A stretch of DNA of 43,238 nucleotides from Candidatus Hydrogenedens sp. (GCA_035378955.1 DAOSUS010000023.1:1-43238), one strand, 5' to 3'. Shown: positions 1 to 9,170, numbered from the stretch's first letter. Notes: a model not told the origin generated them from the letters alone. A program made the numbers and translations.

Positions 1-789
1 ATAGAAGTACTGAAACATGGGAAACATGTAGCCTCAGCGGTTCCTGCTTCTTTTGGTTCTCTCGAAGATGCTCATGCCTTGTATGAAACGGTGAAGTCAA
101 CAGGGCTTAATTATATGCTGATGGAAACCAGTGCTTTTCGTGATGATTGCTATGCCATGCGGACTTTGTATAAAGCCGGGGCTCTCGGTGAGTTGGTTTA
201 TTGTGAAGGAGAGTATTATCACTATATGGAGACTCCTCTGGATTCTTACAAAGGGTGGAGAATAGGTCTTCCACCCCAGTGGTATCCCACCCATTCTAAC
301 GCTTACTATATCTGCGTGAATGGAGGATATTTTACGGAAGTTTCATGTATGGGTATGCCCTCGAAAGTTCAGCATTTGATGAAGGAAAACAATGTTTATC
401 AAAATTCCTTCGGGACAGAAATAGCCCTATTCCGCACAAAAGAAGGAGGCATGGCACGCATGGCGGTTAGTTGGGATACCCCGGGATTTGAAGGAGAAAT
501 AGGTCGTGTTCGGGGTCAAAAAGGTTCGGTGAGAGGAGTGGACTATGAAGGTGTGGAAGATGTCTCTAAAATCAATATTAAGAAACCACCCTTACCACCG
601 ACTGTGCATGCGGGGGGACATGGTGGTTCGCATGGTTATTTAACAGATGAGTTTATCCGTTCCATCATAGAAAATCGGCGTCCACTTATTGATATAGCAA
701 TGGCTTTGAATTTATCTGTTTCGGGTTTTGTTGCTCATCAATCCGCTCTCAAAGACGGAGAATTACTTAAAGTCCCCCTATTTGAGTAG
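1..789 (+). CDS. Gfo/Idh/MocA family oxidoreductase, 5'-truncated by the window edge
   Basis: The reading frame is open from the first base, so the gene starts upstream. The first codons read IEVLKHGKHVASAVP, the conserved segment that follows the NAD(P)-binding Rossmann half in this family (inference from family pattern). About the first 90 to 110 residues are therefore missing. The remaining 262 codons form the C-terminal substrate-binding and dimerisation half, ending at TAG 787-789. The TTG at 79 and later ATGs are internal codons, not starts. Members are mostly NAD(P)-dependent sugar or inositol dehydrogenases; the substrate cannot be told from this half. No close downstream partner: the next gene starts 101 bp later behind its own ribosome binding site. 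Confidence 0.85.
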   Translation: MEVLKHGKHVASAVPASFGSLEDAHALYETVKSTGLNYMLMETSAFRDDCYAMRTLYKAGALGELVYCEGEYYHYMETPLDSYKGWRIGLPPQWYPTHSNAYYICVNGGYFTEVSCMGMPSKVQHLMKENNVYQNSFGTEIALFRTKEGGMARMAVSWDTPGFEGEIGRVRGQKGSVRGVDYEGVEDVSKINIKKPPLPPTVHAGGHGGSHGYLTDEFIRSIIENRRPLIDIAMALNLSVSGFVAHQSALKDGELLKVPLFE

Positions 790-890
790 GGTCTTTATTT
801 TCAGGCTTGTTATTGCTATTATAATGTTCGGGATGGGAAATTCTTTGCGGTTAGTAGATGTTAAATTATTAAAAAAGAAAGGGAATAAAA

Positions 891-1844
891 ATGTCAAAAG
901 TTCTTTCTGAAATATTGGTCCCAATTGATTGTCATTATCAGGTACCGTTAAGGGCATGTTCATTTATGTTGATAGAAGGCAATCGAGCAAGTTTTGTAGA
1001 TAATAATACCGTATTTGCTGTCCCCTATATTTTAAAAGCGTTAGAAGAATATAAGATACCTATGGAAAATGTAGATTATCTAATTGTTACTCATGTTCAC
1101 CTTGACCATGCGGGGGGTACTTTTGCTTTATTAAAGCATTGTCCGAATGCAAAGGTAATAGCCCATCCCAAAACAGCGAAATTCCTTGCAAAACCCGAAC
1201 GGTTGATTGAAGGGGCTCGGGCTGTTTATGGTGAGCCATTATTTACACAACTTTTTGGCGAAATTGAACCTGTGCCCGAAGATAGAATACAGATTGTAGC
1301 CGATGAGGAAACGCTGGAATGGGGTGAACGCAGATTGCGTTTTATGCACACTTTAGGACACGCAACACATCATATTTGTATATATGATGATAAAACAAAT
1401 GGCGTTTTCACGGGGGACTCATTCGGGTTGGGACAATCTGACCCGCAATCTTATGAAACACAATTTATGGTTGTAAGCACAGCCCCTGCTGATTTTGACC
1501 CAATAGAGGCGGAGAAAACTATACAGCGGATTGTATCGTTGAACCCGGATTATGTGTTTTTACCTCATTACGGTATTCACCGAAATCCAGCCCATTGTTC
1601 CACTCTTTTACTTCGTTCTTTATCAGCGATGAATGTGATTATGCAGACAGCCCTTGACAAAAATATAGCGGATGAGGAATTATTGGATTGGTTGCACCCG
1701 AGAGTTGTTGAAGCAACAAGGGAACAGGTTATATGGTGTGGTGTAAAGGATGTCGAGGCAGCAATGAATTGGCTGGGCGACGACCCGCGTATTAATGCGA
1801 TGGGTTTGATGGTTGCTATCCAGAAAAAGCGGACCAGAAAATAA
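891..1844 (+). CDS. MBL-fold metallo-hydrolase
   Basis: A 317-residue protein of the metallo-beta-lactamase superfamily. The dinuclear metal signature HxHxDH is present as THVHLDHAGG (His68, His70, Asp72, His73). Further expected ligands follow: LGHATHH near residue 155, FTGDS near 175 and LPHYGIH near 225. There is no signal peptide, so it is probably cytoplasmic. GAAAGGGA at 877-884 is a well-spaced ribosome binding site for the ATG at 891. The family includes glyoxalase II-like thioesterases, lactonases and phosphonate or RNA hydrolases. The sequence does not settle the substrate; it looks nearer to the lactonase/glyoxalase-type single-domain members. It converges on the minus-strand gene ending at 1868, only 23 bp away. 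Confidence 0.85.
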   Translation: MSKVLSEILVPIDCHYQVPLRACSFMLIEGNRASFVDNNTVFAVPYILKALEEYKIPMENVDYLIVTHVHLDHAGGTFALLKHCPNAKVIAHPKTAKFLAKPERLIEGARAVYGEPLFTQLFGEIEPVPEDRIQIVADEETLEWGERRLRFMHTLGHATHHICIYDDKTNGVFTGDSFGLGQSDPQSYETQFMVVSTAPADFDPIEAEKTIQRIVSLNPDYVFLPHYGIHRNPAHCSTLLLRSLSAMNVIMQTALDKNIADEELLDWLHPRVVEATREQVIWCGVKDVEAAMNWLGDDPRINAMGLMVAIQKKRTRK

Positions 1845-1867
1845 TCCGATTTTGCATTTATATAGGG

Positions 1868-2995
1868 TTATACACGAAGGAACCATTTTTTGCGGTAGAG
1901 TAGGTATAAAATGCTCCATGTTATAATCAGAACGGAAACAGGGACAATGTGGTGATGAACAAAGGGAGGAAGCCGATTTCCTGCAATCCATAATATGCCT
2001 TCTTCAATAAATGGTGCCCCCATATATGCGATAATTGCATTTGAACCTATTACCATAAATGGGAAAGCCCATATCGTTAAGCCGACTATTTCCATTATTA
2101 GATAGAATAAAGCCAGTAGTAAGAACGACCATCCCGCAGACCATAATACCATAGAACTACTCCATATATGCTTGATAATTGGGAAATGGAATGACCATAA
2201 CCAGCCTAAGCATAGGCATAAAATCCCGATACCGACTAAAGCCCCGAAGGTTTTCCATCGGCTTGGGTAGTTTCGCAAAATAAAACCGGCGTGTGTTCCC
2301 AACATGACGGTAGCACCAAATCCTAAACTACTTAATATCCATGTATAGTGCGTGCCATCACGAAATCTACCTAAAATAAGTTCGTCTATATACATAGCCC
2401 AGTTTTGTTCGGGTTGGAGAACGCCTGTACCGACACCCGGTAAAGGAATAAACATCATCCATATCCAATATATCACAAGTAAAGATGCCGTGATAAATAT
2501 ATGAAAACGCAATGGCACATATAAAAGCACAAGCGATGCTATAAAATAACCTACAGCAATGGCTTGTAGGGTATTACTGAATAGGTGGAGTTTGTTGATG
2601 TCAAACGAAAGCAGGTTTCCCTGGGCAATCATGCCTAATATCCAGAGCAGAATAACTCTACGGAATAATCGTATATAAAATTTTTTATGACTTTCTTGAC
2701 CCTGTATATATTTGTTCATAGAGATGGGTATAGTGACACCTGTGATGAAGAGAAATAGAGGCATAATCATATCCCATGCGGAAAAACCTTCCCATTCTGG
2801 GTGTGATAATTGATACTGTAACCACGGAGGAACACTGCCCAGTATTAATATAATTAAACTGACAATGACTTCTTTGCCTTGCATAATCCAGAACATATCA
2901 AAACCGCGGAGTGCATCAACAGATAGTATCCGAGGAACAGAAATTACAACATTATTTTTTTGAGGTGGAGTATGGTTTTCATTGGATTGGCTCAT
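1868..2995 (-). CDS. DUF5009/NagX-type membrane acyltransferase
   Basis: A 375-residue polytopic membrane protein with about ten hydrophobic segments. The cytoplasmic N-terminus leads into RILSVDALRGFDMFWI, the hallmark opening of the DUF5009/DUF1624 group related to human heparan-alpha-glucosaminide N-acetyltransferase and bacterial NagX. In that group the protein transfers acetyl groups across the membrane to amino sugars (family knowledge); activity here is inference. The loop after helix 2 contains the expected FLFITGVTIPISMNK stretch. The gene lies 128 bp downstream of a secreted glycosidase-like gene on the same strand, so a role in sugar salvage fits. A promoter-like element lies in the gap. 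Confidence 0.8.
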   Translation of the reverse strand: MSQSNENHTPPQKNNVVISVPRILSVDALRGFDMFWIMQGKEVIVSLIILILGSVPPWLQYQLSHPEWEGFSAWDMIMPLFLFITGVTIPISMNKYIQGQESHKKFYIRLFRRVILLWILGMIAQGNLLSFDINKLHLFSNTLQAIAVGYFIASLVLLYVPLRFHIFITASLLVIYWIWMMFIPLPGVGTGVLQPEQNWAMYIDELILGRFRDGTHYTWILSSLGFGATVMLGTHAGFILRNYPSRWKTFGALVGIGILCLCLGWLWSFHFPIIKHIWSSSMVLWSAGWSFLLLALFYLIMEIVGLTIWAFPFMVIGSNAIIAYMGAPFIEEGILWIAGNRLPPFVHHHIVPVSVLIITWSILYLLYRKKWFLRV

Positions 2996-3046
2996 AAGAA
3001 TTTCTCTTTTAGATAGTTTTTTATAGGGTTGAGAAAAAACTGTTTG

Positions 3047-3075
3047 ATTATACTGAAAGAATACGGGGTGAATAA
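3047..3075 (-). promoter_or_regulatory. Possible promoter for the DUF5009 gene
   Basis: On the minus strand a consensus -10 TATAAT (3047-3052) lies 17 bp from a weak -35 TTATTC (3070-3075), about 50 bp before the start codon at 2995. The -10 is perfect and the spacing optimal, but the -35 is poor, so this is tentative. Confidence 0.35.
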
Positions 3076-3123
3076 AATGTAATGAGGTCGGGCAAATTAG
3101 GTGGGTATCCTATGTTGGAGATA

Positions 3124-5361
3124 CTATTGAAATTCAAAGAGTGCGGCATCTTGTTTTCCAATTACCTGTGAGAAATGAATCATTCCTTTGGAAAAGGAAC
3201 CTGCAATAACAGAGTTGTTAACATCGTGCTTTATAATTTTGCCTTCATCAGGAAGCATCCAGTCTTTAGAAGAGATGGTAAACTCTAATAGTCGTTCCTT
3301 GTCATCTGCGTTTGCAACGGCTAATGCTGTTTTCCCGCTGTCCGTGCGCCAGGGCATAGTCAATAGAAGATTTCCACAACGATTAAAAATCTTTCCCCCT
3401 TCTTTACGATACGCATATACAGATAAACAGATTTCATCCCAGTTATCCGTCATTTCTTCGGGTAAAGGTTTTAATAGTTCCCCTTGCAGAAAATAATCAC
3501 GGAATTTATAACGAAGCGTTGCAAGTTTCAGGACAAATTCTAATTCTTCTTTTCGTTCATTCCATAGTTCTTTTTTGTAATTGGCAATCATAGGTTGTTG
3601 TCCCCATACAAAAGCACATGCTTGTTCATAGCGAAATTGAGTATTCCATTTTTTATCCAATGTGCGTAAAGGCTCTGATGGGGCAAATTCTTTTGGCCAG
3701 AGGGTATCATAAGGAGGTTCTGTCAGAGAGGCATAATTACCAAATTGTATGGATATGGGGTGATATACCGCCTGGAAAAGAGGAACCGGTCGCCAGCCAT
3801 CTCCACCCGAATATCGTCCCTTACTAACCTGCAAACTTAAAAATAGGTCGAGGTAAGGAAGCCATGCCTCCCCACAACCTTCACCGGCCAGAACTACCGT
3901 TTCACTATTACGGGGTTTACATTCCGTCCGCAATTGAGATGTTAATTGTTGAAAACCTTTCATCCAGAAATCTTTCGCACCGGGGATGTGTCCGTGACTG
4001 GTTGCAAAGCAAGGAAGCGAAGCACATGCCTGGTCCAGATAGAAACCTGCAACTACGGTATCCTGCCATGTGGGTACCATTATATCAAGTAGAGTTTTAT
4101 GCCAGAATTCTGTTCCCATACACATAGGCACACAGGGAAAAGGTTGAAAGATATTATATACTTCCGGATGTATATGACCATCTTTGTTGATTACCGCGTA
4201 GCGTTCCGCCTCTTGTTCTTTCCAAGAACGGGTATTCGTCCCCCATAGTCGTTGATTTACATATATCAGGGCATGGACACCTTCTTTATTTGCATTTTCC
4301 AGAGCAGTGGTGAAAGATACATTCCCTTCGCGAGGGGGTAGATATTCTGGGAAACCGATGTCGTAGGCACAGCCATGCCACCAATGCCACAAAACAGATA
4401 CAGGGAGTTGTAATCGTTTTGCCAAATCCATAGCAGGCCATAGCACTTTTTCGGATTCCATACGGTTCCAGACCCATAAAGCGGTGTCCTCAACCCAGGG
4501 TGCCGTTTGTTTCTGTTTTTTTCGGCTTTCCTCTGCCCATATTTGTTTTCGTGCCCATTGACGATATAATAGAGCCATATTGTACCAATTCCCTTGGACA
4601 GCGGTTATGCATACAGGATAAGATAAATGATGTTCGCCATCTTTATCTTCCTGAAATAGATGTGTCCAACCCATACCTCCTTTTTCGCTGTCACCATGAA
4701 TGTATGCAGACTTAAAGTTTTGTTGTGTGTCCTTCGTCCATAGACAGAGACCCAAATCGGAGGAATTGTATATTCCTATCCATTGCATAGATAATGTGCC
4801 GGGATACTCCCATCGGCGTTCACCCTTAAACCCTTTATTTCTATCCCTATAAACACGGCTGTCATAAATTTCACCCATCCAGTAGGGAATAACAAGATAC
4901 GCATCAGGTCCCATAGATACATTATTAATTTTAGGAAGGGTCAGTTCATCAAATAAGGATTGTGTCGTTTTACAGGTAAATAATAATTCTAATGTATATC
5001 CATCTGTGTATTTCATTTGTAATGAAACTTCCCATGGGGCATTATCCTTGTTTTTATTATCGGGTATCAGCATCCAGCGAAAGGTTTTGAAATTGTTTTC
5101 AGAGGAAAAAGAAAATAAGATATTTTTTCCCTCTGCGTTGAGAAGTAAATCGTTTCCTTTAAGTTCCCAGAGGGAACAAGGCGGGTCAAAGACAAAATTC
5201 TTTTTAGGAGAATCAAAGGAACGAATTTCTTTTAACAATCCGTGTTCGGATTCAAATATCCATTGGATGGAACCACTATCCAGGACAATTTCTTCTGCAT
5301 AAATTGTTGGATAGTTCCAGATTATCAGCAGGAATAGGAAAAATTTAAAATATTTATTCAT
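3124..5361 (-). CDS. Secreted DUF6259-like / glycosidase-like protein
   Basis: A 745-residue protein with a clear signal peptide (about residues 1-22, ending near IYA-EE). GAGG seven bases before the ATG supports the start. The central part (about 270-520) has features of a TIM-barrel glycosidase: conserved aromatic runs such as LWHWWHGCAYD, FYLDQACAS and VVLAGEGCGEAW, with acidic residues at strand ends. The N-terminal 250 residues look like a beta-sandwich and the C-terminus like a small beta domain. The overall pattern resembles the DUF6259 family, seen in PVC and Hydrogenedentota-type genomes; I give that from memory at moderate confidence. Catalytic residues are not proven and the substrate is unknown. 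Confidence 0.65.
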   Translation of the reverse strand: MNKYFKFFLFLLIIWNYPTIYAEEIVLDSGSIQWIFESEHGLLKEIRSFDSPKKNFVFDPPCSLWELKGNDLLLNAEGKNILFSFSSENNFKTFRWMLIPDNKNKDNAPWEVSLQMKYTDGYTLELLFTCKTTQSLFDELTLPKINNVSMGPDAYLVIPYWMGEIYDSRVYRDRNKGFKGERRWEYPGTLSMQWIGIYNSSDLGLCLWTKDTQQNFKSAYIHGDSEKGGMGWTHLFQEDKDGEHHLSYPVCITAVQGNWYNMALLYRQWARKQIWAEESRKKQKQTAPWVEDTALWVWNRMESEKVLWPAMDLAKRLQLPVSVLWHWWHGCAYDIGFPEYLPPREGNVSFTTALENANKEGVHALIYVNQRLWGTNTRSWKEQEAERYAVINKDGHIHPEVYNIFQPFPCVPMCMGTEFWHKTLLDIMVPTWQDTVVAGFYLDQACASLPCFATSHGHIPGAKDFWMKGFQQLTSQLRTECKPRNSETVVLAGEGCGEAWLPYLDLFLSLQVSKGRYSGGDGWRPVPLFQAVYHPISIQFGNYASLTEPPYDTLWPKEFAPSEPLRTLDKKWNTQFRYEQACAFVWGQQPMIANYKKELWNERKEELEFVLKLATLRYKFRDYFLQGELLKPLPEEMTDNWDEICLSVYAYRKEGGKIFNRCGNLLLTMPWRTDSGKTALAVANADDKERLLEFTISSKDWMLPDEGKIIKHDVNNSVIAGSFSKGMIHFSQVIGKQDAALFEFQ

Positions 5362-5450
5362 GAATAAACCTCATAGAGATTGTGCTTTAAATTTTTAGTG
5401 TTCTTTTCAGTATAATTTACGACATAAAACAATATAAAGAAGGAATGGGT

Positions 5451-6185
5451 ATGAAAACAATGTCATTGCAAGGAAAAGTAGCCTTAATAACGGGTGCAGG
5501 CAGAGGAATTGGTAGGGCTATAGCCTTAACATTAGCCCAGGAAGATGTCGCCGTAGCCGTTCTTGCACGAACGGAAAAAGAAGTGCAGGAAACCGTTAAG
5601 GAAATAGAAAAACAAAAAGGAAGAGCCCTTCCATTTATTGCAGATATAACCCAAGCTGAAGAAATAAGACGATGTGTAGAAACAATCCTTCAAAAATGGA
5701 ATCAAATAGATATATTAATTAATAATGCAGGATTTGCAAAATTCAAACCCTTTGAGGAGTTATCTCTGGAAGAGTGGAAACAGACAATAGATGTAAATCT
5801 TACAGGCACTTTTATAGTAACTCAATCCGTTCTGCCGAATATGATACAGCGGAAGAGCGGAACTATCATTAATATTTCCAGTGTTTCTGGTTTACGCCCT
5901 ATCCCCAAACAGTCTGCATATTGTGCCTCCAAACATGGAGTTATTGGATTAACCACCACTCTTGCAATGGAAATGAAACCGTATAACATTCGCGTGCATG
6001 CCATATGCCCCGGTGGTATTGTTACACGACTTAGTCAGGAAAACATGTCGGAGCGGGATATGAGTGACTGGATGATGCCCGAAGATGTAGCCCATACCGT
6101 TCTGTATTTATTAACACAACATCCACGGGCAACAACGGATATAATATATCTACGCCGTTACGGCAGTGTTCCTTTAGGAGGGTAG
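5451..6185 (+). CDS. SDR-family NAD(P)-dependent oxidoreductase
   Basis: A classical short-chain dehydrogenase of 244 residues. It has the cofactor motif TGAGRGIG close to the N-terminus, NNAG in strand 4, a catalytic Ser in ISSVSG and the active-site YCASK, followed by a typical PGG segment. The ATG at 5445 directly abuts the AAGGA ribosome binding site (5440-5444), whereas the ATG at 5451 sits 6 bp from it, so 5451 is the better start (MKTMSLQGK). It resembles 3-oxoacyl-ACP reductase or glucose dehydrogenase-type members; the substrate is unknown. The C-terminal end (IIYLRRYGSVPLGG) replaces the usual VDGG tail, a modest departure from the family. It is divergent from the glycosidase-like gene at 3124-5361. 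Confidence 0.88.
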   Translation: MKTMSLQGKVALITGAGRGIGRAIALTLAQEDVAVAVLARTEKEVQETVKEIEKQKGRALPFIADITQAEEIRRCVETILQKWNQIDILINNAGFAKFKPFEELSLEEWKQTIDVNLTGTFIVTQSVLPNMIQRKSGTIINISSVSGLRPIPKQSAYCASKHGVIGLTTTLAMEMKPYNIRVHAICPGGIVTRLSQENMSERDMSDWMMPEDVAHTVLYLLTQHPRATTDIIYLRRYGSVPLGG

Positions 6186-6207
6186 GGTCGGATAACATTT
6201 CCGTAAG

Positions 6208-6250
6208 TTGACATAGTTTCTCCGTTTATGGTATTATAATGTAATACCAT
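6208..6250 (+). promoter_or_regulatory. Promoter of the zinc-uptake operon with overlapping palindromic operator
   Basis: A perfect -35 TTGACA (6208-6213) is followed after 18 bp by -10 TATTAT (6232-6237). Overlapping the -10 is a perfect inverted repeat at 6228-6250: 9-bp arms ATGGTATTA and TAATACCAT around a 5-bp centre TAATG. A palindrome covering the -10 is the classic place for a repressor site. The first gene downstream encodes a small ribbon-helix-helix protein with cysteine pairs, so autoregulation in response to zinc is the natural inference. Binding is not shown by the sequence. Confidence 0.75.
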
Positions 6251-6289
6251 TCAAACCTAAAAAAACTTAATATATAAGGAAATGGAGAT

Positions 6290-6559
6290 ATGTCAGCTAA
6301 TTCTGAACCACAAGTTATTTCATTCAAGGCGGATAAAGCACTCTGGGAAGCTCTGGAAGGAATTACAAACCGCTCGGAATTTATTCGCAATGCTATCTTG
6401 ATGGCTTTGAACAATGTCTGCCCTCTGTGTGGGGGAACAGGTTTAATTTCTGCTTCACAAAGAAATCATTTACAGAATTTTTTAAAAAATCATGAGGTTG
6501 TAATTTGTAAAGAATGTAATCAGCGTCATTTAACCTGCACACAATCCTCAAAGAAATAA
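6290..6559 (+). CDS. Ribbon-helix-helix protein with Cys-pair metal site; candidate zinc-responsive repressor
   Basis: An 89-residue protein. Residues 8-42 (VISFKADKALWEALEG, then NRSEFIRNAIL) match the ribbon-helix-helix pattern of CopG/NikR-like DNA-binding proteins: a short basic beta strand followed by two helices. The C-terminal half has two cysteine pairs, CPLC (44, 47) and CKEC (73, 76), plus His60, His68, His80 and Cys83, which looks like a zinc site. It is the first gene of an operon with znuA, znuC and znuB-like genes (17 bp to the next start) and lies just behind a palindrome that overlaps the promoter. I infer a zinc sensor-repressor built on a different fold from Zur. A simple structural zinc site is the alternative. 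Confidence 0.7.
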   Translation: MSANSEPQVISFKADKALWEALEGITNRSEFIRNAILMALNNVCPLCGGTGLISASQRNHLQNFLKNHEVVICKECNQRHLTCTQSSKK

Positions 6560-6575
6560 AGGGATTCCAAATACG

Positions 6576-7463
6576 ATGAAATTAAGTCTTCCTCCTATAA
6601 TTTGTTTCTCTGTTTTTTTAAGTTTATTCTATCTGCCTGTATTGTGGGCCATAGAAGAAGGAAATGTCTATTATAGCGGCACTCCTCCTATTGCGGGAAT
6701 TCTTGACCATCTGGTGCTTCCTAACGAAAAGGTAGAAATTGTTTGCGGTTCTAATGTAAATCCCCATACTTTTGACATATCTCCCTCACAATTACAGAAA
6801 TTATCATACGCAAAAATATTTTTTCATACACAATTCCCCTATGAATTAAAGATTGTTAACACTTTGATGAAGGTAAAAAGTAATGTGGCTTGTGTAGATG
6901 TAACAAATAATGTTCGTTGGCGTAAAGGGCATGTGCCTTCGGAACATGAACATGGGCCTTCTTATGAACATGAAGAGAATAAAGATTTGCACTGCTGGCT
7001 CAGTCCTGAAAATTTAAAAATTATTTCATCGAATATATATGCCCGTCTGGTTAAATATAATCCTGCAGGAGAAAAAGAGTACCAGTCGAATTATAAAAAA
7101 TGGTTAAACGACCTTGAAGAAATGGATACAAAAATAAAACAAATGCTACTGCCTTACAAAGGGAAAAGTTTCTTTGTTTATCATCCTGCCTTTGGTTATT
7201 TTGCGGAATATTATGGCATGAATGAAGTTTGTATTGAGATGGAGGGAAAAAGTCCATCGCCGAAACAGATGCAACAGTTATTCGAACAGATGCAAAAAGA
7301 AGGGACAAAGGTAATTTTTATTCAACCGCAATTCGACCCCAAACCCGCAGAAATTATCGCAAAAGCCATAGGAGGCCGAGTAGAAGTAATGAATGACCTG
7401 GAACGGGATATATTAAAAAACTTTTTATTTGTTGCAGAGAAAATATCCTTATCCTATAAATGA
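6576..7463 (+). CDS. znuA: Zinc ABC transporter substrate-binding protein (ZnuA-like)
   Basis: A 295-residue cluster A-I (ZnuA/TroA-type) periplasmic binding protein. The N-terminal 25 residues are a signal peptide. Expected metal ligands are visible: His64 in NPHTFDISP, His139 in LHCWLSPEN, His203 in VYHPAFGYF and Asp254 in QPQFDPKPA. A short His-rich loop (residues 119-132, HVPSEHEHGPSYEH) precedes the second ligand; such loops are typical of zinc rather than manganese binders. It is followed by ATPase and permease genes with tight spacing, so it should deliver zinc from the periplasm to the inner-membrane permease. The absence of a lipobox suggests a soluble periplasmic form. Confidence 0.9.
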   Translation: MKLSLPPIICFSVFLSLFYLPVLWAIEEGNVYYSGTPPIAGILDHLVLPNEKVEIVCGSNVNPHTFDISPSQLQKLSYAKIFFHTQFPYELKIVNTLMKVKSNVACVDVTNNVRWRKGHVPSEHEHGPSYEHEENKDLHCWLSPENLKIISSNIYARLVKYNPAGEKEYQSNYKKWLNDLEEMDTKIKQMLLPYKGKSFFVYHPAFGYFAEYYGMNEVCIEMEGKSPSPKQMQQLFEQMQKEGTKVIFIQPQFDPKPAEIIAKAIGGRVEVMNDLERDILKNFLFVAEKISLSYK

Positions 7464-7486
7464 GAAGGTAAAAGACAAAAAAGATT

Positions 7487-8293
7487 ATGACAGAAATATT
7501 AGAACAAGACAGAGAGTTAAGCCCCTTCCAAGGAAAAACTTCTCCCCCGGCGGTTTGTATACAGGATTTGTATTTTTCCTATCAGAAGGAATATATCCTG
7601 GAAAATGTTAATCTGGATATACATACGCATGAATTTGTTTCCATTATTGGTCCTAATGGTAGTGGGAAAACAACTCTATTGAAACTTATATTAGGGCTCT
7701 TACAACCCCAAAAGGGGAGTATTCGTATTTTCGGTGAACAACCGGAGAAAAAGCGGGATAGAATAGGTTATGTGCCGCAGTATTTTCATCTGGACTTATC
7801 GTTCCCAGCGACAGTACTGGAGGTTGTTTTGATGGGTCTTATTCACAAACGGCAATGGTTCGGGTTCTCATCTTTAGCGCGTAAAAAAGCCCGAGAAGCA
7901 TTAGAGATAGTAGGATTGAGTTCATTAGCCCAAGAAATGTTTCGTAGTCTTTCTGGGGGACAACGCCAGCGTGTATTGATTGCGCGTGCTCTGGTAAGCC
8001 AACCTGAAATACTTCTTTTTGATGAACCGACAGCCCATGTGGATACCGTGGCAGAAAAAAATCTGATGGACTTATTGAAGCAAATTAGCAGGGAACTCAC
8101 GGTTATTCTGGTTTCTCATGACCTCGGGTTTGTATCCAATTATGTGGACACCGTAGTTTGTGTTAACAGAACGGTACAGAAACATCCCACAAATAAACTC
8201 ACCGGTGCGATTATTCGGGAATTGTATGGAAGCCATGTGGAACTGGTTCATCATGGATTTGTTCAAGCGCAGGAGCACCATAACCATGAATGA
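7487..8293 (+). CDS. znuC: Zinc ABC transporter ATP-binding protein (ZnuC-like)
   Basis: A 268-residue ABC ATPase with all hallmarks: Walker A GPNGSGKTT (55-63), Q-loop in YVPQ (96-98), signature LSGGQRQR (155-162), Walker B ILLFDEP (175-181) and the switch histidine in SHD (His211). The length and C-terminal His-containing tail (EHHNHE) fit the metal-cation class (ZnuC/MntB/TroB). It starts 23 bp after the binding-protein gene and its last 8 bases overlap the permease start, a sign of translational coupling. It should power zinc import with the permease encoded next. Confidence 0.92.
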   Translation: MTEILEQDRELSPFQGKTSPPAVCIQDLYFSYQKEYILENVNLDIHTHEFVSIIGPNGSGKTTLLKLILGLLQPQKGSIRIFGEQPEKKRDRIGYVPQYFHLDLSFPATVLEVVLMGLIHKRQWFGFSSLARKKAREALEIVGLSSLAQEMFRSLSGGQRQRVLIARALVSQPEILLFDEPTAHVDTVAEKNLMDLLKQISRELTVILVSHDLGFVSNYVDTVVCVNRTVQKHPTNKLTGAIIRELYGSHVELVHHGFVQAQEHHNHE

Positions 8294-9134
8294 ATTATGG
8301 CATGCCTTTATTGACCCTAACTTCCCGTTCTTGCGTTATGCTTTTTTATCGGGGATATTAGCAAGTATTAGCTTTGGAATTGTAGGTTCGTATGTAGTTA
8401 CAAAAAATATGGTGTCTCTTGTAGGTGCTATTTCACATTCCGTACTTGCGGGTGTGGGTATAGCGTTATTTTTACAGCACCGATACCAGATACATTATAT
8501 AACTCCCTTTTACGGAGCACTCATTGCAGGGGTCCTTTCTGCATGTTCTATTTCTTTTGTATCTAATTACCTTACAGTGAGACAGGACGCGGTTATTGGT
8601 GCTATCTGGGCTGTAGGGATGGCCATCGGGATGGTTTTTCTGGCATACACCCCCGGTTATATTGACCCCATGAGTTATCTTTTTGGTAGCACTTATCTAA
8701 TTACAAAGAATGAAATAAAAAACCTTATAATCCTGGATGTTGTTATCCTTGCTATTGCTTTTGTATATTATCCGCAATTCTGGGCTTATTGTTTTGATGA
8801 AGAATTTGCTCGTGTGCGAAACATTCCCGTAATGTTTTTGAACATACTTTTATTGGTTATGTCTGCTGTTACGGTGGTGATGATGATGCCTATGGTAGGA
8901 ATTATTCTCGTTCTGGCCCAATTGTCTCTTCCTGTGTTGATTGCAGAGCAACTGGTATCGCGTCTTTCCTTGTTAATGCTGTATTCGGTGGTTCTTTGTA
9001 TGTTTACCAGCACTGCAGGACTAATAGGTAGTTATAAATTGGACCTGCCGGCTGGACCTATAATCGTCCTTACCTCTATGAGTGTCTATATTCTTGTTGC
9101 ACTTTTTCGGTGGGTAAAAAACATATACCCCTAA
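8286..9134 (+). CDS. znuB: Zinc ABC transporter permease (ZnuB-like)
   Basis: A 282-residue integral membrane protein of the ABC-3 family, with about eight hydrophobic helices. Typical family stretches are GIVGSYVVTKNMVSLVGAIS near the N-terminus and MPMVGIILVLAQLSLP near the C-terminus. The frame is open further upstream (to 8160), but that part lies inside the ATPase gene. The ATG at 8286 overlaps the ATPase stop by 8 bp, has AGGAG at 8271-8275 and gives MNELWHAFIDPNFPFLRYAF, a normal ABC-3 start, so it is preferred. It forms the transmembrane channel of the zinc importer. Confidence 0.92.
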   Translation: MNELWHAFIDPNFPFLRYAFLSGILASISFGIVGSYVVTKNMVSLVGAISHSVLAGVGIALFLQHRYQIHYITPFYGALIAGVLSACSISFVSNYLTVRQDAVIGAIWAVGMAIGMVFLAYTPGYIDPMSYLFGSTYLITKNEIKNLIILDVVILAIAFVYYPQFWAYCFDEEFARVRNIPVMFLNILLLVMSAVTVVMMMPMVGIILVLAQLSLPVLIAEQLVSRLSLLMLYSVVLCMFTSTAGLIGSYKLDLPAGPIIVLTSMSVYILVALFRWVKNIYP

Positions 9135-9170
9135 TTTTTTCAATTCCTGCTGTGATGAACAATGTAAAAT

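Noticed and set aside
5411..5416. TATAAT upstream of the SDR gene at 5451 as a promoter
   Set aside because: The -10 is perfect, but no -35 with acceptable spacing is present (TTGTGC is 25 bp away), so I do not list it as a feature.
8160..8285. Start of the zinc permease at 8160
   Set aside because: This part overlaps the ATPase coding region and is not hydrophobic; the ATG at 8286 gives the normal family N-terminus.
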